From contig JAJDOK010000045.1 of NCBI GenBank assembly GCA_022340185.1, forward strand, positions 1 through 64,000: a stretch of DNA of 64,000 nucleotides. The letters run 5' to 3'. The position numbers were made by a program, and so were the translations under genes. The notes below the pieces were generated by a model that was given only the letters and a program-made list of their open reading frames with translations, had not been told where the DNA came from and searched no databases. Position 1 is the first letter of the stretch. Every line of letters starts with the position of its first letter. Below, one piece after another: positions 9,553-17,173 of this stretch. This stretch comes from Salaquimonas sp. (GTDB lineage: Bacteria > Pseudomonadota > Alphaproteobacteria > Rhizobiales > Rhizobiaceae).

Positions 9553-9918
9553 CTACCGATTCGGTCCGAACAATTCGTAGAGCCCCGCCGCGATATCGCC
9601 TTCCAGCGGGAAGGACAGCATGCCCATCACCGAATAGCCGAGCAGCCAGGGCATCAGATAGAAGCGGACCATGAAGAAGAACCAGGCGACGAACAGCGGT
9701 ACCAGCGGCTCTACCAGAAAACCCGGAATGATCGGTCGGAAGACGGCGATCACCGGATCGGTCGCGCGCACGAAAAACCGCATGAAGAAGAACGGGCTAT
9801 CCTCGGGCAGGAACAGGCGCATCGCCGCGCGCCCGATCAGCGTCCACATGACGAGGCCGAGCACATAGTCGATGACGATCACCCATATGGGGAAGATGGA
9901 AAACGGGTTTGGTGCCAC
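9553..9918 (-). CDS. YggT-family-like inner membrane protein
   Basis: Small membrane protein of 121 residues starting at GTG. Two long hydrophobic regions are separated by a loop with DPVIAVFRPIIPG, which resembles the RPFRRxIPP loop of YggT proteins, then PLVPLFVAWFFFMVRFYL. YggT proteins are poorly characterised and often linked to envelope or osmotic functions. Its stop touches the btaB stop on the other strand. Upstream lies the terminator of the symporter gene, so it probably has its own promoter in the roughly 30-base gap or depends on readthrough. Confidence 0.6.
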   Translation of the reverse strand: MAPNPFSIFPIWVIVIDYVLGLVMWTLIGRAAMRLFLPEDSPFFFMRFFVRATDPVIAVFRPIIPGFLVEPLVPLFVAWFFFMVRFYLMPWLLGYSVMGMLSFPLEGDIAAGLYELFGPNR

Positions 9919-9949
9919 GGTCTATCGGCCTTTCGCAACTGGCAGCGTC

Positions 9950-9979
9950 AAAAAAAGGGGCGGAACCCGGTTCCGCCCC
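9950..9979 (-). terminator. Rho-independent terminator of the symporter operon
   Basis: On the minus strand a GC-rich 11-base-pair stem (GGGGCGGAACC with one-base loop and its complement) is followed by seven T residues. It lies about 20 bases after the symporter stop codon, the expected position. Confidence 0.85.
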
Positions 9980-10000
9980 CTCTCGTTGCACAAGGCCCGA

Positions 10001-11821
10001 TTAGTGGGTCTGTTCCAGGATCGTACCACCCGAGGGGATACGGGTCTCGTCGACCATGTCCTGGATCTCCTTCGACGGGGCCGGGGTGAGCAGCGAGACC
10101 ACCACCGTCAGCACCAGGCTGACCGGCATGCCGATGATGCCGAAGCGGATATGATCGATCCCCCACCACGGCGCCATCGCACCGGTATAGACCATGTAGA
10201 GGTACCAAGAACCGACGAGGAAGCCGCCTGCCATGCCGGCAACTGCGCCGGCCCCGTTGGCCCGCTTCCACCATACGCCGAGCACCAACGGGAAGAACAG
10301 GCCGGAACAGGCGAAGTCGAACGCCCAGGCCACCGCGCCCAGAATGCCGGTCAACTGCTGCATGGCAATGAACGCGGCTGCTGCACCGATGATGATCAGC
10401 AGGACACGCGCGACAATGAGACGCCGTCGCGTATCGGCCTGCGGGTCGATGATCTTGTAGTAGAGATCGTGGCTCAGTGCGTTGGCGATGGCCAGCAGCA
10501 GTCCGTCAGCGGTCGACATGGCGGCGGCGAGGCCACCGGCTGCGACCAGACCGGAGATCACGTAAGGCAGGCCCGCGATTTCCGGTGTGGCGAGCACGAC
10601 GATGTCGGGTCGCATGAAGAACTCGTTGAGCTGGACGATGCCGTCACCGTTCTGGTCCACCACGGCGAGCATGCCAACCGCACTCCAGTTCTTCACCCAT
10701 TCGAGGTTGGAAACCTCCTCGAACGCCTTGCCGATGACCGAATGGGCATAGGTCGGGTCGAGCAGCTGAAGCTTGGTCAGCGTGGCCAGCGCCGGCGCCG
10801 AGAAGTACAGCAGGAAGATGAAGAGCAGCGACCAGCCGACCGAGCGGCGTGCCGACTTGACCGACGGGGTCGTGAAGTAGCGCATCAGGATGTGCGGCAG
10901 CGATGCCGTACCGGCCATCATGCAGATGGCAAGTGACACCATGCCCCAGGCATGCCCTGCCGGCGCGTCCTGCGGCGTCGTCAGGACGGAAACGCCCTTG
11001 ATGGCCTCAAGCGGCGGATTCAGCCCGTATTGCGCCTCCAGTTCGGCGATGCGCTGCACCGCGGGACCGTAGGAGAATTGCGGGATAATGCCCAGACCAT
11101 GGCGGTTGGACATCCAGATGATCGGCACCAGATAGGCGATGATCAGCACGATGTACTGCGCCACCTGCGTCCAGGTCACACCGCGCATGCCGCCGAGCAT
11201 CGAGCAGATGAAGATGCCGAGCAGGCCGAGCCAGACGCCGACATTGAACGGGATGCCAAGCGCGCGCGAGGCGATGGTGCCCGTTGCGTTGATCTGCGCC
11301 GTCACATAGGTGAACGAAGCGACGACGAGAACGACGACCGCGACGAAGCGGGCCAAATTGCCGCCATAGCGCGTACCGATGAAGTCCGGCACGGTGTAGC
11401 ATCCGAACTTTCTCAGATACGGTGCCAGCAGCGAGTTGACCAGCACATAGCCGCCGGTCCAGCCGACAATGAAGCCGAGATAGGGATAGCCGCCGAAATA
11501 GACACCGCCGGCAAGCGCCACGAACGACGCACCCGACATCCAGTCGGCCGCCGTTGCCATGCCGTTGTAGACGGCTGGCACCTCGCGTCCCGCGACATAA
11601 TAGGCCGAAACCTCCATCGTGCGCGAAAGCCAGCCAATGATGGCGTAAATGGCGATGGTGAACAGCAGAAAGCCAATGCCGATGGCCTTGGCCGACATAC
11701 CCATCTTCTCACCGATTGCCATCAACCCGAAGAAGACAAGGAAGCCGAGCGTGTAAAGCGCGTACACCTTGCCGAGATTGTTGACGAAGCCGCTTTTGCC
11801 GGCTCCTTCGTTGACAGACAT
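10001..11821 (-). CDS. Sodium:solute symporter (ActP-like, VC_2705-type), large subunit
   Basis: Integral inner-membrane transporter of 606 residues with about 13 hydrophobic helices and the SSS-family features of acetate/monocarboxylate permeases: YYVAGREVPAVYNGMATAADWMSGASF near residue 73 and AAAMSTADGLLLAIANALSHD in the second half. A hydrophilic insert with VVDQNGDGIVQLNEFF, resembling an EF-hand calcium loop, lies near residue 390; I know such inserts from this subfamily only loosely. It is 15 bases behind a DUF4212 gene, the usual small partner in this subfamily. Likely substrates are acetate or related short carboxylates, an inference from the family. Confidence 0.9.
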   Translation of the reverse strand: MSVNEGAGKSGFVNNLGKVYALYTLGFLVFFGLMAIGEKMGMSAKAIGIGFLLFTIAIYAIIGWLSRTMEVSAYYVAGREVPAVYNGMATAADWMSGASFVALAGGVYFGGYPYLGFIVGWTGGYVLVNSLLAPYLRKFGCYTVPDFIGTRYGGNLARFVAVVVLVVASFTYVTAQINATGTIASRALGIPFNVGVWLGLLGIFICSMLGGMRGVTWTQVAQYIVLIIAYLVPIIWMSNRHGLGIIPQFSYGPAVQRIAELEAQYGLNPPLEAIKGVSVLTTPQDAPAGHAWGMVSLAICMMAGTASLPHILMRYFTTPSVKSARRSVGWSLLFIFLLYFSAPALATLTKLQLLDPTYAHSVIGKAFEEVSNLEWVKNWSAVGMLAVVDQNGDGIVQLNEFFMRPDIVVLATPEIAGLPYVISGLVAAGGLAAAMSTADGLLLAIANALSHDLYYKIIDPQADTRRRLIVARVLLIIIGAAAAFIAMQQLTGILGAVAWAFDFACSGLFFPLVLGVWWKRANGAGAVAGMAGGFLVGSWYLYMVYTGAMAPWWGIDHIRFGIIGMPVSLVLTVVVSLLTPAPSKEIQDMVDETRIPSGGTILEQTH

Positions 11822-11836
11822 GATCGTGCCTCCCCG

Positions 11837-12094
11837 CTACTCGTTGACGCCGAATTCGTCGTCGATGGCTTCCTGGCGCCAGTTCTGGAACCAGATCATC
11901 GCGACGAAGGCAATCAATGAGCCCTGAACACAGAAATAGTAGCCCAACGGAAATCCCAGGAAGGACATCGAGTTGAGCGAATTTGCCATTGCTGGCAGCA
12001 CGATGGCGAAGATGAACCAGAGTATGAGAATCAGGAACGTCAGGTTCCGTGTCTTTTGCCAGTGCTGCATCATGGCGTCGGATTTATCGGCCAC
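11837..12094 (-). CDS. DUF4212 small subunit of the sodium:solute symporter
   Basis: Membrane protein of 85 residues with two transmembrane helices, matching the DUF4212 small proteins that precede VC_2705-type symporters. It contains HWQKTRNLT, then two helices, FPLGYYFCVQGSL and FQNWRQEAIDDEFG. The start chosen is the GTG of ADKSDAMMQ, five bases after TGGGAGG; the longer frame upstream has no such site. It is transcribed with the large subunit. The 206 bases upstream, up to the divergent gene at 12301/12310, hold the promoters of both genes but I see no clear box. Confidence 0.88.
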   Translation of the reverse strand: MADKSDAMMQHWQKTRNLTFLILILWFIFAIVLPAMANSLNSMSFLGFPLGYYFCVQGSLIAFVAMIWFQNWRQEAIDDEFGVNE

Positions 12095-12309
12095 AGCAAC
12101 CTCCCACCGATAGCAACACCGCCGACCAACTTGTGCGACGGCCTTGCGGTTGATATGCGCTCCCTCACTCCCGGAGCATCGACTTGCGCATGCCCAACGC
12201 TTGACGCGCAGTCGAGGAAAAAAGTTTGCACAAAAACTGGTCAATTGGAACTTTTTTAGCCATTTTCTCCCTGCCACCTTCGTCTAATGTGAAGGAATTA
12301 GTGACGGTC

Positions 12310-12966
12310 ATGATGGGCGAATATTTCAAGGAATTCTTTGGCCGGCTAAGCGCCTTCAGGAAGGTTGAGCCCGTCGACAGCGTGCAAGCATTCGGCGATT
12401 TTCTGGCGGGCCGTGCTGCCTATGTCTCGCAAAAGAAACTCTACGAATATGTCAAGCAGCGCATGGGGTTAAGCTATCCCAGCCACTTCAGGGACGCCGA
12501 CTTCATCGCCTCGCTCAACATCGCCAAATGGCATGTCTACGCCGCCTGCCTGTCGGATCTCGCCATATGGATGGGCGCACAGATCTTCCACGCAGGTGCC
12601 TCGCCGCGCGAAGCCGCCGGATTGTCCACACATGCCTTTCATGATTCCGTCATGAATCGCTTCGACCGCGGCGAGTTCACCGGCGATGTCGACGAACTGA
12701 TTCGTTCCTTCGTCGACCGCGCCGCGCTCGCCGGCTGGGCTGCTCTTGGCGATGGCGAGGCCGCATTCAGGCTAAGCCCCAAGGCTCTGGTCAAATGGGC
12801 GCCGATCTCCGACGAATTGAAGCGCTACGACACTGAAATCGTGATCAACTCGCTGCGCTTCGCCTGGCTCGACATTCGCGAGCAATACCGCAAGGCAATT
12901 GACGCCGATGCGGTGCTGGCGGATTGGCGTAGCCGGGAATCGGAATCGGTTGAAAGAGTACCCTAA
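12310..12966 (+). CDS. Conserved hypothetical protein
   Basis: Soluble protein of 218 residues that I do not recognise as a named family. It has no signal peptide, is helix-rich, and contains YVSQKKLYEYVKQRMG and FIASLNIAKWHVYAACLSDLAIW, the sort of conserved text seen in uncharacterised rhizobial proteins. Two starts are possible: the ATG used here, or a GTG at 12301, which sits four bases after AAGGA and so has the better spaced ribosome binding site. Its stop codon TAA is the first unit of a CCCTAAT heptad repeat shared with the end of the convergent gene. Confidence 0.7.
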   Translation: MMGEYFKEFFGRLSAFRKVEPVDSVQAFGDFLAGRAAYVSQKKLYEYVKQRMGLSYPSHFRDADFIASLNIAKWHVYAACLSDLAIWMGAQIFHAGASPREAAGLSTHAFHDSVMNRFDRGEFTGDVDELIRSFVDRAALAGWAALGDGEAAFRLSPKALVKWAPISDELKRYDTEIVINSLRFAWLDIREQYRKAIDADAVLADWRSRESESVERVP

Positions 12967-12991
12967 TCCCTAATCCCTAATCCCTAATCCC
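12961..12991. repeat. CCCTAAT heptad tandem repeat (4.4 units) between convergent genes
   Basis: Four perfect CCCTAAT units plus CCC. Because seven is not a multiple of three, the array puts stop codons in all three frames of both strands. It supplies the stop codon of the hypothetical protein (TAA at 12964-12966) and, on the other strand, of the BKACE gene (TAG at 12970-12972). Confidence 0.97.
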
Positions 12992-13839
12992 AGCATTACC
13001 CGCGCCTCGTCGGGTGAAGCCACCTCGCGGCCGACATCGCGCGCGATCGCTGCCAGCGCCGCGATCAGTTCGCCATTGTCGGCAGCCCGCTCGCCATCGG
13101 GCAGATAAAACGTGTCTTCCAGCCCGGTCCTGAGCATGCCGCCCAGTTCGGCGGCACGCCGGTGCACCGGCCAGATTTCGGCACGCCCGATCAGCGTCGT
13201 CTGCCAGCGCGAGCCGGGAACCAGATAGTCGGGCAGGATTTCCAGCAGCCGCATGTCGGCCGGCATGCCCGACGCCACGCCCATGACGAAATTGTACTGC
13301 GCTGTTTCCGCCATGCCGTTCGCGACATACATCGCTACCGAGCGCACGATGCCGGTATCGAAGCATTCGAACTCCGGCCTGGCACCGGTCTCGTTCATGA
13401 CATCCAGGAACTGGCCGACCTTTTCGACCGGATTGTCGAACAGCATGGGCGGCCATGCCCAGGAGCCGTCCTTCCTGATCTTGAGATAGTTCAGGCTGCC
13501 GGCATTGGCCGCGGCAATCTCCGGCTTCACCCGGCGGATACACGATAGCGGCCCCGAGATATCGGCTCCGACGGTACCCGTGGTCTGGTTGATGATGATA
13601 CCCGGGCAGGCTTCACGGATCGCGTCGCAGATATCGGCCGCAACCTCCGGTTCCCAGCTTGGCAGATGACCTATATGGGGTTCCTGCCGGCGGAAATGGA
13701 TGTGGATGATCGCGGCACCCTCGTTATAGGCTTCGCGCGCCGAGGCCGCGCATTCTTCCGGCGTGACCGGCACATGATGCTGCTTCGGGTCGGTCAGCAC
13801 GCCGTTCAGCGCACAGGTCAGGATCGCCTTTTCGTTCAT
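12970..13839 (-). CDS. BKACE family protein (3-keto-5-aminohexanoate cleavage type, DUF849)
   Basis: Beta-keto acid cleavage enzyme family: these zinc enzymes condense a beta-keto acid with acetyl-CoA and split it into acetoacetate and a new acyl-CoA. The 289-residue protein has the AIIHIHFR zinc-ligand HxH motif near residue 47, INQTTG, and NYLKIRKDGSWAWPP; its substrate is unknown. The ATG overlaps the stop of the biotin carboxylase gene as ATGA, so translation is coupled and it belongs to the acyl-CoA carboxylase operon. Its last codons (GIRD, stop) are encoded by the heptad repeat, so the original C-terminus may have been altered. No HMG-CoA lyase or thiolase is in the operon, so BKACE may carry out the C-C cleavage step; that is inference. 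Confidence 0.88.
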   Translation of the reverse strand: MNEKAILTCALNGVLTDPKQHHVPVTPEECAASAREAYNEGAAIIHIHFRRQEPHIGHLPSWEPEVAADICDAIREACPGIIINQTTGTVGADISGPLSCIRRVKPEIAAANAGSLNYLKIRKDGSWAWPPMLFDNPVEKVGQFLDVMNETGARPEFECFDTGIVRSVAMYVANGMAETAQYNFVMGVASGMPADMRLLEILPDYLVPGSRWQTTLIGRAEIWPVHRRAAELGGMLRTGLEDTFYLPDGERAADNGELIAALAAIARDVGREVASPDEARVMLGLGIRD

Positions 13840-15767
13840 GCCCCCTCCACCTCCAGTTCGGCGACGATCTCGCCGGCCTGCACCTGATCGCCTTCCGCGA
13901 CATGGATGGCGGCGATGTGGCCCGCGGCCTTCGCAGCCAGCACCGTTTCCATCTTCATCGCCTCGATGACGATGAGCGCCGCACCTTCCTTTATCGCATC
14001 GCCTGACAAAACCGCGACCCGCGCCACGCGGCCCGAGACGGGCGTGACGACTTTGCACGGATCGGTCTCCGCCGATTTGCCCGCCAGCAAATCCAGCTCG
14101 GCAAAAGCGAGTACTTCGCCATCGCGCATCAGGTGGTAACGCCGACCCTCGACGATGAAGCGGTATCGCTTTTCGAGACCGCCAGTCGACAGACCGAGCG
14201 TCTCTCCGTCCCATTCCGACTTGCCGATAGCCGTTTCTCCGCCACGCCAGATCGCCTTGACCAGCCTGCCGCGCTCGAAGACGAGCCGCACGGTTTCGCT
14301 TGAGCCAGCGCATTCCAGCGACACCGCACATTCGGCGATGCCAGTCGAGCGGAACCACGTTCCGCCCGGTGCGAGCACCGCAACGCACGCCGCAGCAAGC
14401 CATTCCACGCTCGCTGGTGCTGGCGGCAAAAGGACCGGGTCATTGCTTCCGATCCAGCCGTCAATCGTCGCCGTCATCATCCGGCCTTCGCCGAATGCCG
14501 TCGAGCGCAGCAGACGCACAAGAAAGCCGGCATTGTTGGTGACACCGACCAGCGGCGTCTTTTCGATCAGGCCGGAGAGTTTCGCAATCGCCTCGGCCCT
14601 CTCGGCGCCATGGGCGATGAACTTCGCCACCATCGGATCGTAATCCGCGCCGATGCTGCCGCCTTCTTCGACCCCTGAATCAATTCTTTCGCCCGTCGAT
14701 TCAAGCGGCTGAAAGTGAACGATCTTTCCCGTCTGCGGCAGGAAGCCCTGATAGGGGTCCTCCGCATAAAGCCGCGCCTCGATGGCGTGGCCGTCGATGG
14801 TGATCTGATCTTGCGCGAGCGGCAGCGCCTCGCCCGAAGCCACCCGCAATTGCCATTCGACCAGGTCGATACTGGTCGTCATTTCGGTCACCGGATGCTC
14901 GACCTGCAGCCGCGTGTTCATTTCCACAAAGAAGGCGTTGCCCTGACCGTCGAGGATGAACTCAACCGTGCCGGCACCCTCGTAATTGACCGCCTTTGCC
15001 GCCGCGACCGCCCAGGCACCGAGCTTCTCGCGAAGGACCGAATCGACTGCAGGCGACGGGCATTCCTCGATGATTTTCTGGTGCCGGCGCTGCGCCGAAC
15101 AGTCGCGCTCGAAAAGATGCACGATTTGTCCGTGAGCATCGCCGAAAACCTGCATCTCGACATGGCGGCTATCCTCGATCAGCCTTTCGAGCAGCACGGC
15201 ATCATTTGCGAAGGCGCTTTTCGCTTCGCGCCGCGCCGAGGTGAGCGCCTCATCAAAGTCCGCCGCATCGTCCACACGGCGCATGCCTCGCCCGCCGCCA
15301 CCGGCCACAGCCTTGATCAGCACCGGAAAACCGATCTTCTCCGCTTCCGCCACCAGCACGGCATCGGACTGGTCCTCACCGCAAGCGCCGGGCACCACCG
15401 GTACGCCGGCTTGAACCATCTTCGCCTTTGCCGCCGCCTTGTCGCCCATGATCCGGATCGCTTCGGCCGATGGCCCAACGAAAAAAACGCCCGCCGCCTC
15501 GACAGCCTCGGCGAATCCGGCATTCTCCGACAGGAAGCCGTAGCCCGGATGGATCGCATCGACACCTGCGCGTTTCGCCGCCCCGACAACCGCTTCGATG
15601 TCGAGATAGTCGGTTATCCTCACCGCCTCGTCACAGGCCCTGACATGCAGCGCATCACTATCGGCCTCGGTGAACACCGCCACCGTGGCGATGCCCATGC
15701 GCCGCGCCGTGCGCGCGATCCGGCAGGCGATCTCGCCCCTGTTGGCGATGAGGAGCTTGGCGATCAT
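13836..15767 (-). CDS. Acyl-CoA carboxylase alpha subunit (biotin carboxylase + biotin carrier)
   Basis: ATP-dependent biotin carboxylase fused to a biotinyl domain, 643 residues. The N-terminal MIAKLLIANRGEIACRI, the ATP-grasp loop AVAGGGGRGMR, EMNTRLQVEHPVTE and the C-terminal biotin site EAMKMETV are all present; the middle region resembles the BT linker of methylcrotonyl/geranyl-CoA carboxylases. Its partner is the carboxyltransferase at 17174-18790, with an acyl-CoA dehydrogenase between them. The substrate is not certain: methylcrotonyl-, geranyl- or another branched enoyl-CoA fit equally from the sequence. The stop overlaps the BKACE start. Confidence 0.92.
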   Translation of the reverse strand: MIAKLLIANRGEIACRIARTARRMGIATVAVFTEADSDALHVRACDEAVRITDYLDIEAVVGAAKRAGVDAIHPGYGFLSENAGFAEAVEAAGVFFVGPSAEAIRIMGDKAAAKAKMVQAGVPVVPGACGEDQSDAVLVAEAEKIGFPVLIKAVAGGGGRGMRRVDDAADFDEALTSARREAKSAFANDAVLLERLIEDSRHVEMQVFGDAHGQIVHLFERDCSAQRRHQKIIEECPSPAVDSVLREKLGAWAVAAAKAVNYEGAGTVEFILDGQGNAFFVEMNTRLQVEHPVTEMTTSIDLVEWQLRVASGEALPLAQDQITIDGHAIEARLYAEDPYQGFLPQTGKIVHFQPLESTGERIDSGVEEGGSIGADYDPMVAKFIAHGAERAEAIAKLSGLIEKTPLVGVTNNAGFLVRLLRSTAFGEGRMMTATIDGWIGSNDPVLLPPAPASVEWLAAACVAVLAPGGTWFRSTGIAECAVSLECAGSSETVRLVFERGRLVKAIWRGGETAIGKSEWDGETLGLSTGGLEKRYRFIVEGRRYHLMRDGEVLAFAELDLLAGKSAETDPCKVVTPVSGRVARVAVLSGDAIKEGAALIVIEAMKMETVLAAKAAGHIAAIHVAEGDQVQAGEIVAELEVEGA

Positions 15768-15780
15768 GAGGACCTTTCGC

Positions 15781-15949
15781 CTCCCCCTTGTGGGGAGGCG
15801 GGCGAGTTCGAGTCGAGCGGAAGCGAGACGAAGAAAAGCCGGTGGGGATGCAAAACGTGCAAACTAACGCTTGCGCATAGGTGGGAAATCTCCCCCACCG
15901 CTTCAGCTGGCGCTTCGCTTGGCTTCAGCCGCCTCCCCACAAGGGGGAG
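15781..15949. repeat. Palindromic intergenic mosaic repeat, rhizobial type
   Basis: The outer arms CTCCCCCTTGTGGGGAGGCGG (15781-15801) and its reverse complement (15929-15949) match except at the very ends, and inner parts (GCCGGTGGGG / CCCCCACCGC) also pair. It fills the 216-base gap between the acyl-CoA dehydrogenase and biotin carboxylase genes. This CCCCCTTGTGGGGAG text is common between genes of rhizobia; the RNA could fold into a long hairpin inside the operon transcript. Confidence 0.8.
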
Positions 15950-15983
15950 ACAGGTACGCTGCATTCCAGGCACTTTCACCCCC

Positions 15984-17153
15984 TCACCGCTTCGCCTTGT
16001 TCGACGTACCCGGCAATGTACCCTCCAGCTTGGCGATGATCGTGAGCATGACCTCGTCGGCGCCGGCGCCGATGGAAACCAGCCGTCCGTCGCGGAAGGC
16101 GCGCGCCACCGGATTGTCGGCCGTGTAGCCCATGCCACCCCAATATTGCAGGCAGGAATCGGCGACCTCGCGAATGAGCCGGCCGCATTTCAGCTTCGCC
16201 ATGGAGGCGAGCCGGGTCACATCCTTGCCCGACACATAGTGTTCGACCGCGCTCCAGGTCAGCGCGCGCAGGGCCTCGACTTCGGTGCGCAATTCTCCCA
16301 TGCGGAAATGCACCACCTGATTGTCGAGGATCGGCTTGCCGAACACCTGGCGTTCCCGCGTGTAGTCGATGGTCTTGTCGATCACCTGGTCGAGCATGCG
16401 GATCGTGTTCATCGCACCCCACATGCGTTCCTCCTGGAACTGCAGCATCTGCATGGTGAAGCCGTGACCTTCCTGACCGATCAGGTTCTTCTGCGGCACC
16501 CGCACCTCGTCGAAGAACAATTGCGCCGTGTCCGACGAGTTCATGCCGATCTTGTGGATTTTCTGGCGCGTGATGCCCCTGGCATCCATCGGCACGGCGA
16601 TCAGCGACTTGTTGCGGTGCGGCGCGCCTTCTTCCGAAGTATTGGCGAGCAGGCAGCACCAGTCGGCCTTCATGCCGTTGGTGATCCACATCTTGGTGCC
16701 TGAAATGACATAATCGTCGCCGTCCTTCTTCGCCCAGGTCTTGACCGCCGCCACATCCGAGCCGCCGCCCGGCTCCGATACGCCGAGGCACCCCACCGCG
16801 TCGCCGGCGATCGCAGGCGCCAGGAAATTGCGCTTCACATGGTCCGAACCGAAGCGGTTCATCGCTGGCGTACACATGTCGGTCTGCACGCCGATTGCCA
16901 TCGGCACGCCGCCGCAATGCGCCGCACCCAGTTCCTCGGCCATGATCATGGAATAGGAGAAGTCGAGCCCCAGACCGCCAAAATCTGGATCGTATTTGAT
17001 GCCGAGCAGGCCCAGATCACCGAGCTTCTTGAACAGATCGTGCGAGGGAAACTCCTCCGCCTCCTCCCATGCTTCGACATGGGGATTGATTTCGGTCTCG
17101 ACGAATTTCGCCACCGTCCGGCGCAGTTCCTCATGTTCGGGCGTAAACTGCAT
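15984..17153 (-). CDS. Acyl-CoA dehydrogenase
   Basis: FAD-dependent acyl-CoA dehydrogenase of 389 residues, normal family length. It has the signatures CLGVSEPGGGSDVAAVKTWAKK, YVISGTKMWITNG and a C-terminal LQYWGGMGYTADNPVARAFRDGR; an acidic residue in GADEVM could be the catalytic base region. Within the operon it most likely makes the alpha,beta-unsaturated CoA ester that the carboxylase uses, as isovaleryl- or citronellyl-CoA dehydrogenases do in the leucine and acyclic-terpene routes. Start ATG of MQFTPEHEEL lies 20 bases after the carboxyltransferase stop. Confidence 0.92.
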   Translation of the reverse strand: MQFTPEHEELRRTVAKFVETEINPHVEAWEEAEEFPSHDLFKKLGDLGLLGIKYDPDFGGLGLDFSYSMIMAEELGAAHCGGVPMAIGVQTDMCTPAMNRFGSDHVKRNFLAPAIAGDAVGCLGVSEPGGGSDVAAVKTWAKKDGDDYVISGTKMWITNGMKADWCCLLANTSEEGAPHRNKSLIAVPMDARGITRQKIHKIGMNSSDTAQLFFDEVRVPQKNLIGQEGHGFTMQMLQFQEERMWGAMNTIRMLDQVIDKTIDYTRERQVFGKPILDNQVVHFRMGELRTEVEALRALTWSAVEHYVSGKDVTRLASMAKLKCGRLIREVADSCLQYWGGMGYTADNPVARAFRDGRLVSIGAGADEVMLTIIAKLEGTLPGTSNKAKR

Positions 17154-17173
17154 GGTTCATTCCTCCCTGAGGT

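Noticed and set aside
12961-12991. Telomere-like sequence (CCCTAA)n suggesting a linear chromosome end
   Set aside because: The unit is seven bases, not six, the array is only 31 bases, and ordinary genes continue on both sides.
14715-16703. A 662-codon plus-strand frame across biotin carboxylase and acyl-CoA dehydrogenase genes
   Set aside because: Shadow of two well-identified minus-strand genes; it even runs through the palindromic intergenic repeat.
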